NCBI GenBank assembly: GCA_947577075.1
Contig: CANPTW010000002.1
Coordinates: forward strand, 62,001 to 126,000
Origin: an uncultured Oscillibacter sp.
GTDB lineage: Bacteria; Bacillota; Clostridia; Oscillospirales; Oscillospiraceae
Reading direction: 5' to 3'
Length of the DNA: 64,000 nucleotides
Shown: positions 54,791-64,000 of the stretch, in pieces
Numbering within the stretch: the stretch's first letter is position 1
Layout: the number at the start of each line of letters is the position of its first letter
The notes under the pieces: model-generated
Database searches by the model: none
Seen by the model: only the letters and a program-made list of their open reading frames with translations
What the model was told of the DNA's origin: nothing
Position numbers and translations under genes: made by a program

Positions 54791-56290
54791 TTAGGACTGG
54801 TCTTTGGCCCAGGCGACGGCGCAGCGCACCGCCCTGGCCCAGCCGTTTAAAAGGGCCTGCCGCCGGTCCGGGGAGACGGCGGGGACGAAGGTCCGCTCAC
54901 AGGCCCAGTTGCCCCGGATCTCCTCCGTCCCCGTCCAGAAGCCCGCGGCCAGCCCCGCCAGGTAGGCCGCCCCCAGGGCGGTGGTTTCGATGCACCGGGG
55001 CCGCTGGATGCGGATGTCCGACAGGTCCGCCTGGAACTGCATGAGGAAGCTGTTGGCGCTGGCCCCGCCGTCCACCTTGAGGGCGGCCAGGGACAGGCCC
55101 GACTCCTCCTTCATGGCGGCGAGGAGGTCGTTGGTCTGATAGGCCAGGGACTCCGTCACGGCCCGGATGAAATGGGCCCTGGTGACGCCCCGGGTCAGCC
55201 CCACGATGGTGCCCCGGGCATAGGGCTCCCAGTAGGGGGCCCCAAGGCCGGCGAAGGCCGGAACCACATAGACGCCCCCGGCGTCCTCCAGCGAGGAGCA
55301 GACGGCCTCGGTCTCGGCGGCGCTCTCCAGCAGCTTCAGCTCGTCCCGGAGCCACTGAATGGCGGCTCCCGCGATGAAAATGCTGCCTTCCAAAGCGTAG
55401 CGGGGCCGGCGGTCCGGGCTGGCGGCGAGGGTGGTGATGAGCCCCCGCTCCGAGCGGACGGCCTCCGCCCCGGTGTTCATCAGGAGGAAGCCCCCGGTGC
55501 CATAGGTGCTCTTCACATCGCCGGGAGCGAAGCCGCATTGGCCGAAGAGGGCGGCCTGCTGGTCCCCGGCGGCGGCGGCGATGGGAATGGAGCCGCCGAA
55601 CTTTCCCGTGGCGCCGTAAACGCAGCTGCTGGGCAGCACCTGGGGCAGCATGGAGGCGGGGATGCGGAAGTAGTCCAGCAGCTCCTGGTCCCACTGGAGC
55701 TTGTGGATGTCAAAGAGCATGGTTCGGGAGGCGTTGGTATAGTCCGTGGCGTGGACCCGCCCCTCGGTGAGGTTCCAGATGAGCCAGGAATCCACGGTGC
55801 CGAACCGGAGCTCGCCCCGTTCCGCCCGCTCCCTGGCCCCGGGGACGTTGTCCAGAATCCATTCCAGCTTGCTGGCGGAGAAATAGGCGTCGGGAATGAG
55901 GCCGGTCTTCTTCCGGACGGTTTCCTCCAGCCCGTCCCGGCGGAGCCGCTGGATGCGGTCCGCCGTCCGGCGGCACTGCCAGACGATGGCGTTGCACACG
56001 GGCTTTCCGGTGGCGGCGTCCCAGACCACGGTGGTTTCCCGCTGGTTGGTAATGCCGATGGCGGCGATTTCACCGGCCTCCGCGCCGATTTTCTGCATGG
56101 CCTCCATGGTGACGCCCATCTGGGTGGACCAGATTTCCCTGGGGTCGTGCTCCACCCAGCCGGGCCGGGGGTAGATCTGGGGAAATTCTTTTTGGACCAC
56201 GCTGCAGACCTCCCCCCTCCGGTCGAAGAGGATGCAGCGGGAGCTGGTGGTGCCCTGGTCCATGGCGATTACATACGTTTTCTCCTTCAC
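54791..56290 (-). CDS. glpK: Glycerol kinase
   Basis: [22 protein letters not shown]...[13 protein letters not shown]...[27 protein letters not shown]. Confidence 0.96.
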   Translation of the reverse strand: MKEKTYVIAMDQGTTSSRCILFDRRGEVCSVVQKEFPQIYPRPGWVEHDPREIWSTQMGVTMEAMQKIGAEAGEIAAIGITNQRETTVVWDAATGKPVCNAIVWQCRRTADRIQRLRRDGLEETVRKKTGLIPDAYFSASKLEWILDNVPGARERAERGELRFGTVDSWLIWNLTEGRVHATDYTNASRTMLFDIHKLQWDQELLDYFRIPASMLPQVLPSSCVYGATGKFGGSIPIAAAAGDQQAALFGQCGFAPGDVKSTYGTGGFLLMNTGAEAVRSERGLITTLAASPDRRPRYALEGSIFIAGAAIQWLRDELKLLESAAETEAVCSSLEDAGGVYVVPAFAGLGAPYWEPYARGTIVGLTRGVTRAHFIRAVTESLAYQTNDLLAAMKEESGLSLAALKVDGGASANSFLMQFQADLSDIRIQRPRCIETTALGAAYLAGLAAGFWTGTEEIRGNWACERTFVPAVSPDRRQALLNGWARAVRCAVAWAKDQS

Positions 56291-56314
56291 GTCCGCGCCT
56301 CCTGTGCCGGGTGG

Positions 56315-57247
56315 TCAGGCGGGAAGGGCGCTTTTGAAGAAGCCGAGGATATCCGCCTCCACCTCGTCCCTGAGGCCGCTGTAGTTGTGAATCTCGTGGC
56401 GGTAGCCGTCATAGAGCTTTGTGACGACCTTATGGCCGGAGTCCTCCAGCCAGGCGGAGACCTGCTTTACGCCCCGGCCGTACTGGCCCACGGGGTCCTC
56501 GCTTCCGGCGATGTTGAAGACGGGCAGGTCCCCGGGCACCTTTTCCGCCCAGGCCGGGCCGGTGATGAAGTCAATCATCTGACAGAAATAGAGGAAGGAC
56601 TGATTGCTGGTGGGCCGGGAAAAGGCGTCCAGGGGGTCCAGGGCGTGGTCCGCCTGGACATAGGGGTCGGAGCAGATCCACTCGTTGCCGAACTTCACGC
56701 CCTCGGTGCACCGCTCGCACATCCAGCCCAGCAGGGCCCCGGCGGCAGTGGGGTCGGACTCGCCGCCCTTTCCGGCGTCCACGGCGGCTTGCAGCATGGC
56801 CATGCCCTGGTCCAGGCCGGGGAAAACGCCGCTGGTGCCGCAGAGGGTGACGGCGGAAAGCTCGTCTCCGTAAGCGGCCATGTAGTCCCGGGCGATGAAG
56901 GAGCCCATGCTGTGGCCGTAGAGGAAATAGGGAAGGCCGGGGTATTGCTCCTTGACCAGCTTCGTTAGGGTGTGCTCGTCCTCCATCATGGTGTGGGGGC
57001 CCTTGTCCCCCCAGTCGCCCCAGGAGTCGTTGACGACGGCGGTCCTTCCGTGCCCCACATGGTCGTCCGCGGCCACGATGAATCCGGCGTCCAGGAATTT
57101 GACAATCATGTGGAGATAGCGCCGGGAGTGCTCCCCAAAGCCGTGGACCAGCTGGATAACGCCCACGGGCTTGGCGGCGGGGACATAGATCCACCCCTGG
57201 ACCTGGTCCCGCTGGTTGAAGGACGGAAAGCTGATTTCGTGCAGCAT
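56315..57247 (-). CDS. Alpha/beta hydrolase (monoacylglycerol lipase/lysophospholipase-like)
   Basis: VIQLVHGFGEHSRRY, LYGHSMGSFIARDY (GHSMG nucleophile elbow), YDGYRHEIHN. Confidence 0.88.
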   Translation of the reverse strand: MLHEISFPSFNQRDQVQGWIYVPAAKPVGVIQLVHGFGEHSRRYLHMIVKFLDAGFIVAADDHVGHGRTAVVNDSWGDWGDKGPHTMMEDEHTLTKLVKEQYPGLPYFLYGHSMGSFIARDYMAAYGDELSAVTLCGTSGVFPGLDQGMAMLQAAVDAGKGGESDPTAAGALLGWMCERCTEGVKFGNEWICSDPYVQADHALDPLDAFSRPTSNQSFLYFCQMIDFITGPAWAEKVPGDLPVFNIAGSEDPVGQYGRGVKQVSAWLEDSGHKVVTKLYDGYRHEIHNYSGLRDEVEADILGFFKSALPA

Positions 57248-57313
57248 GGCGGTTCCTCCTGTTCCGGGCGCAAAGGGCGCCCCGGTGATTGAAGATGGGG
57301 AAAAATAGGAAAT

Positions 57314-57473
57314 TAGAGCAGTTCTCTAAAATAATGAGAAAAAAGGAAGCGAGGGCGGGAATTGCAGGGCAAGGCGGAGGACGCAGGCGGGCTGGCGCCC
57401 GTCAAGGACGACAACGCGGCCATGCAATTTCCGAACGGCTGAACTTTTCTCAGTATTTTTGAGAAGTGCTCTA
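57314..57473. repeat. Foldback element family E
   Basis: TAGAGCAGTTCTCTAAAATAATGAGAAAA ... TTTTCTCAGTATTTTTGAGAAGTGCTCTA; inner GGAATTGCA / TGCAATTTCC. Confidence 0.8.
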
Positions 57474-57570
57474 AATCAAGTATACCGTGCTTCCCCGCCG
57501 CTGTCAACCAAAAGCGGGCGGGAGCTTTTCGGCCGGAAGCGGTTTTTTCCGGAAAGGGGCTTGCCATTCG

Positions 57571-57621
57571 GAGAAAAATCCGCTATGATATTCATAAAGC
57601 CTTTATAAAACAAACGAAGGA
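57571..57621 (+). promoter_or_regulatory. Promoter and palindromic operator for the ROK regulator
   Basis: TTGCCA-17 nt-TATGAT, then TTCATAAAGCCTTTATAAAA straddling the predicted transcription start. Confidence 0.6.
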
Positions 57622-57627
57622 TGAAGC

Positions 57628-58749
57628 ATGATGACCACATCTCCCACCAACAATATGGACGTGAAGCGGCGGAACCGGGTGAACACGCTGCGCTGCATCC
57701 TCGCCAGCGACCGGGTTTCCCAGATGGAGCTGACCCAGCGGCTGGCGCTGAGCTGGCCCACCATTCTCCAGAATGTCAAGGAGCTGGCCGGGATGGGCCT
57801 GGTCCGGGAGGACGGCGTGTACGCCTCCACCGGGGGCCGGAAGGCCAGGGCCTACGCCCCTGTTCGGGATGCCCGGGCCGCCGTGGGGGTGAACCTGACC
57901 CGGGACCATGTGGACGTGGTGCTGGCGGACCTGGGGGGGAACGTCCTGGCCCGGGCCCGGGGGGCCCTTCGCTTCTCCGCGGAGGACATCTATTTTAAGT
58001 ATCTGGGGGGCCTGATTCAGCGCTTCGTGGACGCGAACGGCGGGCCGGACCGGGTCCTGGGGGTGGGGCTGGCCCTCCCCGGGGCGGTGGACGAGGCGCG
58101 GGGGCTCCTCCGGGAGTCCCGGCTCCTGGGCCTTAAAAATACGAGCCTCAGCCTGTTTACCCGGCAGATTTCCTGGCCCTGCCGCTGCCTGAACGACGCC
58201 CATGCCGCCGGACTGGCGGAGGCCGCCGGCACTTCCGGGGACATGGTGTACCTGTCCCTTGGGGACACGGTGGGCGGGGCCGTCCTTCGGGAGGGGCGGC
58301 TGTGTCTGGGGGACCACCTCCGGGCGGGGGAGTTCGGGCACATGACGCTGGTTCCCGGGGGGCTCCGGTGCCGCTGCGGGAAGCTGGGGTGTCTGGACGC
58401 CTACTGCTCCGCCAGGGTGCTGTCCGACCGGGCGGACGGAAGCCTTCCCGCGTTTTTCGACGGCCTGCGCTCCGGTGACCCGGAGAAGCATGAGATCTGG
58501 CGGGAGTATTTGGAGCATCTGGCGGTGGCGGTAAACAACCTGCACGCCTGCTTTGACTGCGATGTGGTGGCGGGGGGCGACGTGGGCGCCTATCTGGAGG
58601 AGTTCGGGGAGCTGCTGCGGGCTCTGCTGGCGGAGCGGAGCAGCTTCGAGCCGGACACGGCTTATCTGAAGCCCTGCCGCCGCTCCCGGGAGGCCGCCGC
58701 CGTGGGCGCGGCCCTGACGCAGGTGGAGGATTTCTTCCGGTGCCTGTAA
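57628..58749 (+). CDS. ROK family transcriptional regulator
   Basis: N-terminal HTH (RNRVNTLRCILASDRVSQMELTQRLALSWPTILQNVKELAGMGLV); ROK domain with CRCGKLGCLDAYC zinc motif. Confidence 0.9.
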   Translation: MMTTSPTNNMDVKRRNRVNTLRCILASDRVSQMELTQRLALSWPTILQNVKELAGMGLVREDGVYASTGGRKARAYAPVRDARAAVGVNLTRDHVDVVLADLGGNVLARARGALRFSAEDIYFKYLGGLIQRFVDANGGPDRVLGVGLALPGAVDEARGLLRESRLLGLKNTSLSLFTRQISWPCRCLNDAHAAGLAEAAGTSGDMVYLSLGDTVGGAVLREGRLCLGDHLRAGEFGHMTLVPGGLRCRCGKLGCLDAYCSARVLSDRADGSLPAFFDGLRSGDPEKHEIWREYLEHLAVAVNNLHACFDCDVVAGGDVGAYLEEFGELLRALLAERSSFEPDTAYLKPCRRSREAAAVGAALTQVEDFFRCL

Positions 58750-58839
58750 GCGTAAGAGAGATGAAACGAGCGGGAGGAACCCGGTAAGGGCTCCTCCCGC
58801 CTGTTGTTCATTTGTGCGATTCCGGCAAGGGCCGGCCCC

Positions 58840-59505
58840 TCAATATCCGGTTTTCCCCCCGCCGGGCTGGCCGTAATTCCGGAAGCGCTCCATCACGTCG
58901 GCCATGGCCTCGTCGCTGAGGATATTGGGCGTACCCACGCACAGGGCCCGGTACTGGAGCTCCGCCACGTATTCCATCCCCTGGGCCAGGCTGTAGGCCC
59001 CGGCGATGTCCGCCCCGCAGGCCACCAGGCCGTGGTTCCCCAAAAGGACGGCGTTGGCGGCCCCGGCGGTCCGGACGGCGGCCTCCGCCAGCTCCATGCT
59101 GCCGAAGGGGTAATAGGGCGCGCAGGGAACCAGGGCGGCCCCGGCGTCGGCAATGGCGTAATGGACGGCCCGGAGGGGCCGGCCCAGGACGGCGAAGGTG
59201 GTGCAGTACATGGAATGGGTGTGAACCACGGCCCGGATTTGGGGCTTGCGCTTGTAAAAAAGGGCGTGGAGGGCCCACTCGCTGGAGGGCTTCCGGCTCC
59301 CCTCCACAATGTTGGCCTCCAGGTCGGCGACCACCACGTCTTCCGGCCGGGTGCTGAAATAGTCGATGCCGGAAGGGCTGATGGCCATCCGGCCGGTTTC
59401 CGGGTCATAGATGCTGATGTTCCCGCTGGTGCCGGTGCTGAGCCGGGCGGCGCTCATCTTTTTTCCGTATTCCACCACCAGTTCCCGTTCTTCCCGCATG
59501 AGCAT
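58840..59505 (-). CDS. Class II aldolase/adducin family protein (fuculose-1-phosphate aldolase-like)
   Basis: STGTSGNISIYDPETGRMAISPSGIDYFST...VVHTHSMYCTTFAVLGRPL...LLGNHGLVACG. Confidence 0.9.
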   Translation of the reverse strand: MLMREERELVVEYGKKMSAARLSTGTSGNISIYDPETGRMAISPSGIDYFSTRPEDVVVADLEANIVEGSRKPSSEWALHALFYKRKPQIRAVVHTHSMYCTTFAVLGRPLRAVHYAIADAGAALVPCAPYYPFGSMELAEAAVRTAGAANAVLLGNHGLVACGADIAGAYSLAQGMEYVAELQYRALCVGTPNILSDEAMADVMERFRNYGQPGGGKTGY

Positions 59506-59587
59506 AGGCAGACGCTCCTTTCCGTTTTGATCCGGTCCGGGGCTTTCCGCCGCCGGGCCGAATGGCCTTGGCCTGCTGCGCCGAACT

Positions 59588-60640
59588 TTAATAGTAAGCT
59601 TTGAAATCCGCGTCGAAATAGCGGTCCAGCAGATAGGGGACATAGACCCCCTTGTCCGTCACCACGCCGGAAATCAGGTGGGGCGGCGTCACGTCGAAGG
59701 AGGGGTAGATGGCCCGGACCTCCGGGACGGTGTTGGGGACGCCCCGGGAGACGAGGACCGGCCCGGGGTCCCGCTGCTCGATGACGATGTCCTTTACAGA
59801 CGCTTTGTCCCGGTCGGGAATGCCGGTGACGTAGTAGGGGACAGCGAAGTATTTGGCCAGGATGGCCATTTGAAAGGTGCCGATTTTATTGGCAATGTGG
59901 CCGTCCCGGGCAATGGTGTCGGCGGCGGAGGTGAAGAGGTCGATGTGCTCCCGCTCCATGGAATAGGCCGCCATATTGTCCGTGATGACCGTGGTGTCGA
60001 AGCCCGCCTGGGCAAAGCAGCTGGCGGTGAGCCGGGCCCCCTGAAGGAAGGGCCGGGTCTCGGCGCAGAAGACGCGGAAGGGCTTGTTTTCCCGGGCGGC
60101 GGCCTGGATGAGCGTTCCGATGATGGTTTCGCCGTAGCACTGGGTGAGGATGACGCCGTTCCGGGGGATCAGGCTCAGGAGATGCTCCCCCACGGTCCGC
60201 ATGGTTCCGTAGCGGCGCTGGAGGGACTCCACCGTCTGATCCACAATGGCGGCGACAGGGTCCCCGCCGGCGTCCAGGGCTGCCTCCGCCGCCGCGGCGC
60301 AGCGCTCCGTAATCTGGCCGTAGCGGTTGGCGGTGGTGGGCCGGGCGTGGGCCAGATCATGGGCGGCCCGGCGCAGAAAGGCCGTCTGTTCGGCCCGGGG
60401 CCTGTCCCGCACCTGGTGGGCCGCCAGCGCCATGCCCATGCCCACGGCGGTGTAGGGCCCGGCGCTTTGGGTCACCATATCCGCGATGGCCCGGACCACC
60501 TGCTGGTAAGTCTCGCAGACCTCGAAGCGGACCTGGGCGGGATAGACCCGGCGGTCCAGGATGCGGACTTTGCCATCTTCGTACCAGGCTACGTTCTCGT
60601 ACCGCAGGAGAAAGGGCATCCCCTGGTCCATGCGTTCCAT
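59588..60640 (-). CDS. MtnA-like isomerase (methylthioribose-1-P / 5-deoxyribose-1-P isomerase family)
   Basis: ILTQCYGETIIGTLIQAAARENKPFRVFCAETRPFLQGARLTASCFAQAGFDTTVITDN...IANKIGTFQMAILAKYFAVPYYV. Start trimmed to ATG 60640. Confidence 0.88.
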   Translation of the reverse strand: MERMDQGMPFLLRYENVAWYEDGKVRILDRRVYPAQVRFEVCETYQQVVRAIADMVTQSAGPYTAVGMGMALAAHQVRDRPRAEQTAFLRRAAHDLAHARPTTANRYGQITERCAAAAEAALDAGGDPVAAIVDQTVESLQRRYGTMRTVGEHLLSLIPRNGVILTQCYGETIIGTLIQAAARENKPFRVFCAETRPFLQGARLTASCFAQAGFDTTVITDNMAAYSMEREHIDLFTSAADTIARDGHIANKIGTFQMAILAKYFAVPYYVTGIPDRDKASVKDIVIEQRDPGPVLVSRGVPNTVPEVRAIYPSFDVTPPHLISGVVTDKGVYVPYLLDRYFDADFKAYY

Positions 60641-60831
60641 AGGCGGTTCCTCCTTTATGACGGGCCTGGGCGCGTTCCGGTATGCGCGCCCCGGCTTTTC
60701 CATCATTATAGTACAGCCGGAGGAAAAAGAAAAGGGGGATTGTTCCGCCGTGCCGCCGCTGCGGCCGGAGCCGGGGAAAGGGACCCTGGGCGGGGGCGTT
60801 CCGCCGTCGTTTGGAGAGGAGCCCCGCGGCG

Positions 60832-61425
60832 TCAGTGGGGCAGGACCAGGCTGACGCCGCACAGAGCCAGGGCGGCGGCGCAGCCGTAGTCCACGGCTTT
60901 GCGGTGGTTGGCGAAGAGCTTTTGCAGCGCCGCCCCGGCGAAGAGCCAGACCAGGTTTGCCAGCGGGCCGGTGAAGGGCAGAAACAGCCCCGCCGCCAGC
61001 AGAGCCCAGAAGGACCGGGTGTAGGGCAGAATGTAGGAGGCCAGAGCCATCAGGCAGAAGATCATGACCTTCACGTTGGTCAGCTGCACCAGAAGCCCGG
61101 TCCAGAAGCCGGGGGCGTCCGGGGCGCTTCCCTCCGGCCCGGAGGAGGAGCGGAGGGTGTGGAACGCCATCCAGAAGAGATAGCCCGCTCCCACCCAGGA
61201 GAGGAAGCCCACATAGCGGTCCAGCACCGCCCCCAGGAAGTAGGTGGCCAGCACCGCCCCCATGGACACCAGAAAGAAGCCGGTGAACAGCCCCCGCCAC
61301 TGGCGCAGGGCGGGGCCCCTTCCGTACCGCAGGGCGGTGGACAGCGAGCAGAGGTTGGCAGGGCCGGGGGTAATGGCGCCCACGTAACAGTAGAGCAGGA
61401 AGGAGGGAAGAAGAGATAGGGGCAT
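60832..61425 (-). CDS. LysE family translocator
   Basis: YVGAITPGPANLCSLSTALRYGRGPALRQWRGLFTGF; multiple TM segments. Confidence 0.88.
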   Translation of the reverse strand: MPLSLLPSFLLYCYVGAITPGPANLCSLSTALRYGRGPALRQWRGLFTGFFLVSMGAVLATYFLGAVLDRYVGFLSWVGAGYLFWMAFHTLRSSSGPEGSAPDAPGFWTGLLVQLTNVKVMIFCLMALASYILPYTRSFWALLAAGLFLPFTGPLANLVWLFAGAALQKLFANHRKAVDYGCAAALALCGVSLVLPH

Positions 61426-61706
61426 GACAGGCACCGTCCTTTGTTTGGGAATCTGCATTCACAGCCGCCGGGCGCTGCCTGGGCGGTCTTTTTCCCGCCG
61501 TATCCGCGTCGCCTTTCCCTGCAATCCGGCGGGATCGCCGCGGAAAAGACCCCTGCCCGCCGGGAAAAGTCCCCGCCGGTCCGGCATCCCCCGGTTCTGA
61601 ATACAGGTTCTGAGATGGCCCCATCATAACAGAAAGAATTCCATTTGAAAAGCGAAAGTTTTTGAAGTATACTATTAGAAAAATAAAAGGGTAAGGGGGA
61701 AGCGCT

Positions 61707-62585
61707 ATGGAACTGAAAAATCTCCGCACCTTTCAGACGGTGGTGGACCAGGGGAGCTATCAAAGGGCGGCGGAGCGGCTGGGGTACACCCAGTCCACCA
61801 TCACCGTGCAGATGCAGCAGCTGGAAGAGGAGCTGGGGGTTCCCCTGTTCGAACGGGTGGGCCGGCGCATGGTGCTGACGGAGGCGGGCGCCCGGGTCTT
61901 GCCCCAGGCCAGGGAGCTCCTGGCGGCGGCGGACCGTCTGCTGGAGTGCGGAAGGACGGGCCGGGTTCCGGCGGGGACCCTCCGGGTGGACCTGGCGGAG
62001 ACGCTGCTGTGCTACCGGATGCAGCCGGTGATCCGGGCCTTTCGGGAACGGGCCCCCCAGGTGCGGCTGGTAATCCGGGACTGCAACTGCATGCGCATTC
62101 CCATCAACGTGCGCACCGGGGACTGCGACCTGGGAGTGGGCTACGACATGGACTGGAACCGGGAGGCGCTGGAGGTGGAGTCCATGGGGAGCTATGAGAT
62201 CGTGCTTCTGGCCTCCCCGGATTTTGCGGAGCCGGACTTTACCACGCCGGGCCGGCGGAAGGCGGCCTCCCTGGTCACCGACGAGCCGGACAGCATTTTC
62301 CGCCGCCGCTTGGAGGCCTACCTCCGGCAGCGGGAAATTGAACTGGACGTGACGCTGGAGCTGTGGAGCATCGAGACGATCAAGCGCTGCGTGATGAGCA
62401 ATCTGGGCTTTACCTACCTGCCCCGCTTTGTGGCGGAGGAGGAGCTGGCGGACGGGCGGCTGGTGGAGCTGAAGGCCCCCATCTCCGGCGTTCCCGCCCC
62501 GGCGCTGTGCGCCTGGAGGAAGGGCCGGTGGGTCACCCCGGCCATGGAGCTGTTCCTGGAGCTGCTGCGAAAGGAGCTGAACTAG
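61707..62585 (+). CDS. LysR family transcriptional regulator
   Basis: MELKNLRTFQTVVDQGSYQRAAERLGYTQSTITVQMQQLEEELGVPLFERVGRRMVLTEAG. Confidence 0.95.
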   Translation: MELKNLRTFQTVVDQGSYQRAAERLGYTQSTITVQMQQLEEELGVPLFERVGRRMVLTEAGARVLPQARELLAAADRLLECGRTGRVPAGTLRVDLAETLLCYRMQPVIRAFRERAPQVRLVIRDCNCMRIPINVRTGDCDLGVGYDMDWNREALEVESMGSYEIVLLASPDFAEPDFTTPGRRKAASLVTDEPDSIFRRRLEAYLRQREIELDVTLELWSIETIKRCVMSNLGFTYLPRFVAEEELADGRLVELKAPISGVPAPALCAWRKGRWVTPAMELFLELLRKELN

Positions 62586-62746
62586 GGCCTGTTTACATAA
62601 GTCCAAACGCACGTCTTTCCGGCAAATTTTGTGGTCTGCGGCGTTAAAAATTTTTTGCTGGGCGTCAGCCCGCCCGCAAATGTTTGCCTTGCATCCGGCA
62701 AAAATTTCCTCGGAAATCCGCACATTTGGTTTATGTGAACCGATTC
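62586..62746. repeat. Foldback element family D
   Basis: GTTTACATAAGTCCAAACGCACGTCTTTCCGGCAAATTTT vs reverse complement GTTCACATAAACCAAATGTGCGGATTTCCGAGGAAATTTT. Confidence 0.75.
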
Positions 62747-62808
62747 TGGGATTTAAAACCGTGAAAGCGCCGGGGAGGGTCTTTGAAGGCTCGCCCCGGC
62801 GCTGCTTT

Positions 62809-62833
62809 GCCCCTTTTCAGGGGGCGTTTTTTT
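62809..62833 (+). terminator. Rho-independent terminator of the LysR gene
   Basis: GCCCCTTTTCAGGGGGCGTTTTTTT. Confidence 0.75.
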
Positions 62834-62883
62834 ATGCGCCCCGCTCCATGATCCCGCCCCTTCCTCCGGGAAAGCGCCGCCTC

Positions 62884-63162
62884 TTACCGCCTCCGCTTCC
62901 GCTCCGGGTGGGGGTCCCTCCGCTGGAAGGGCTTGTCGATTAAGATGATGTCGTCCCCGATGCGCTGGATGCAGTCCCAGGGGATATAATATTCCTCCCC
63001 CCGGCCGAAGAGGCCGAAAAACCGGGCCGGACCGTAGACCACGATGGCCGCCGCCTGTCCCTCCGGGACCTTGAGGTCCAGATCCGCGACCAGTCCCAGG
63101 CGGGCGCCGTCGTTGATATTGATGACCTCCTTCCGCCGGAGATCCCGAAACCGCAGCTGCAT
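62884..63162 (-). CDS. YlmC/YmxH family sporulation-associated PRC-barrel protein
   Basis: MQLRFRDLRRKEVININDGARLGLVADLDLKVPEGQ...FGRGEEYYIPWDCIQRIGDDIILID. Confidence 0.92.
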   Translation of the reverse strand: MQLRFRDLRRKEVININDGARLGLVADLDLKVPEGQAAAIVVYGPARFFGLFGRGEEYYIPWDCIQRIGDDIILIDKPFQRRDPHPERKRRR

Positions 63163-63342
63163 CGCCGTCACTCCCTTCCTGAGAAGAGGCTATGCGCTTC
63201 CCGGACTGTCCTATTCCGGTCAGAGGATTTGACAAAAGGTCCCAGTATAGGAAAAAACGCCTCCGGAGATACTGACTTTGCGGCGCTGAGAGGGGGAGGA
63301 CCCCGCCGCCGCGCGGTCACTACACACAAGGGGGCGGCTTTC

Positions 63343-64000
63343 ATGCAGGGAAAAGTTGAGATTGCGGGAGTCAATACCGCCAAGCTGAAAGTTCTGAAAA
63401 ACGAGGAGACCATGGCCCTTCTCCGACGGACCAAGGAGGGGGACCAGGAGGCCCGCCGCCAGCTGATCGAGGGGAACCTGCGGCTGGTGCTGTCGGTGAT
63501 TCAGCGCTTCTCCAACCGGGGAGAAAACGTGGACGACCTGTTCCAGGTGGGCTGCGTGGGGCTCATCAAGGCCATTGACAACTTTGACATCAGCCAGCCG
63601 GTGAAGTTTTCCACCTACGGCGTGCCCATGATCATCGGCGAGATCCGCCGCTACCTCCGGGACAACAGCGCCATCCGGGTGTCCCGCTCCATGCGGGACA
63701 CGGCCTACCGCGTCCTTCAGGTCCGGGAGAGGCTGATTTCCGAGACGCAGCGGGAACCCACGGTGGAGCAGATCGCCAAGGAGCTGGACATCCCCCGGGA
63801 GGACGTGGTCTTCGCCATGGACGCCATTGTGGACCCGGTGTCCCTCTATGAGCCGGTGTACTCCGACGGCGGGGACGCCCTCTGCGTCATGGACCAGGTC
63901 CGGGACACCCAGAACACCGACGAGCACTGGACGGACCGCATCGCACTGAAGGACGCGCTGAAGCGCCTGGACGACCGGGAGCGGCGCATTTTGTCCCTCC
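63343..64000 (+). CDS. sigG: Sporulation sigma factor SigG (3' end off window)
   Basis: Own translation: MQGKVEIAGVNTAKLKVLKNEETMALLRRTKEGDQEARRQLIEGNLRLVLSVIQRFSNRGENVDDLFQVGCVGLIKAIDNFDISQPVKFSTYGVPMIIGEIRRYLRDN.... Confidence 0.95.
   Translation, partial: MQGKVEIAGVNTAKLKVLKNEETMALLRRTKEGDQEARRQLIEGNLRLVLSVIQRFSNRGENVDDLFQVGCVGLIKAIDNFDISQPVKFSTYGVPMIIGEIRRYLRDNSAIRVSRSMRDTAYRVLQVRERLISETQREPTVEQIAKELDIPREDVVFAMDAIVDPVSLYEPVYSDGGDALCVMDQVRDTQNTDEHWTDRIALKDALKRLDDRERRILSL

Noticed and set aside
59588-61729. 713-aa minus-strand ORF as one protein
   Set aside because: Only the C-terminal part from ATG 60640 is the MtnA-like isomerase; the upstream part is an out-of-frame read of lysE and intergenic DNA.

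Overview
This is a high-GC chromosomal segment from a spore-forming Clostridia-type Firmicute, probably Oscillospiraceae-like. That placement is inferred from sigG, ylmC/ymxH, the dnaG-rpoD order, a T-box alaS and the rpmG-secE-nusG-rplKAJL cluster. Contents, left to right: a serine-dehydratase homologue (truncated by the window edge), a TRAP transporter and a DUF1667/FAD-oxidoreductase module; a Suv3-like RNA helicase; a sialic-acid-type catabolic cluster (nanA, nanQ/yhcH, ABC transporter, SGNH hydrolase, yesL, RpiR regulator, AGE epimerase, ROK-like kinase); a GGDEF-EAL-PAS protein; a maltodextrin cluster (GH13, malQ, LacI regulator, ABC transporter); rpoD/dnaG; a PPTase; an ECF sigma/anti-sigma pair; alaS with a T-box; gdhA; ruvX; the ribosomal operon with an L10 leader; glpK and an alpha/beta hydrolase; a ROK regulator; a class II aldolase/MtnA-like isomerase pair; LysE; LysR; ylmC; and sigG (truncated). 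No rRNA, tRNA, CRISPR array or transposase gene was seen. The most unusual signal is non-coding. At least five families of roughly 90-165 bp foldback (MITE/REP-like) elements are present, and most sit exactly on, or 0-2 nt after, a stop codon. One family has two diverged copies with a covarying stem base pair. All three solute-binding-protein/permease junctions in the transporter operons also carry strong intercistronic hairpins.
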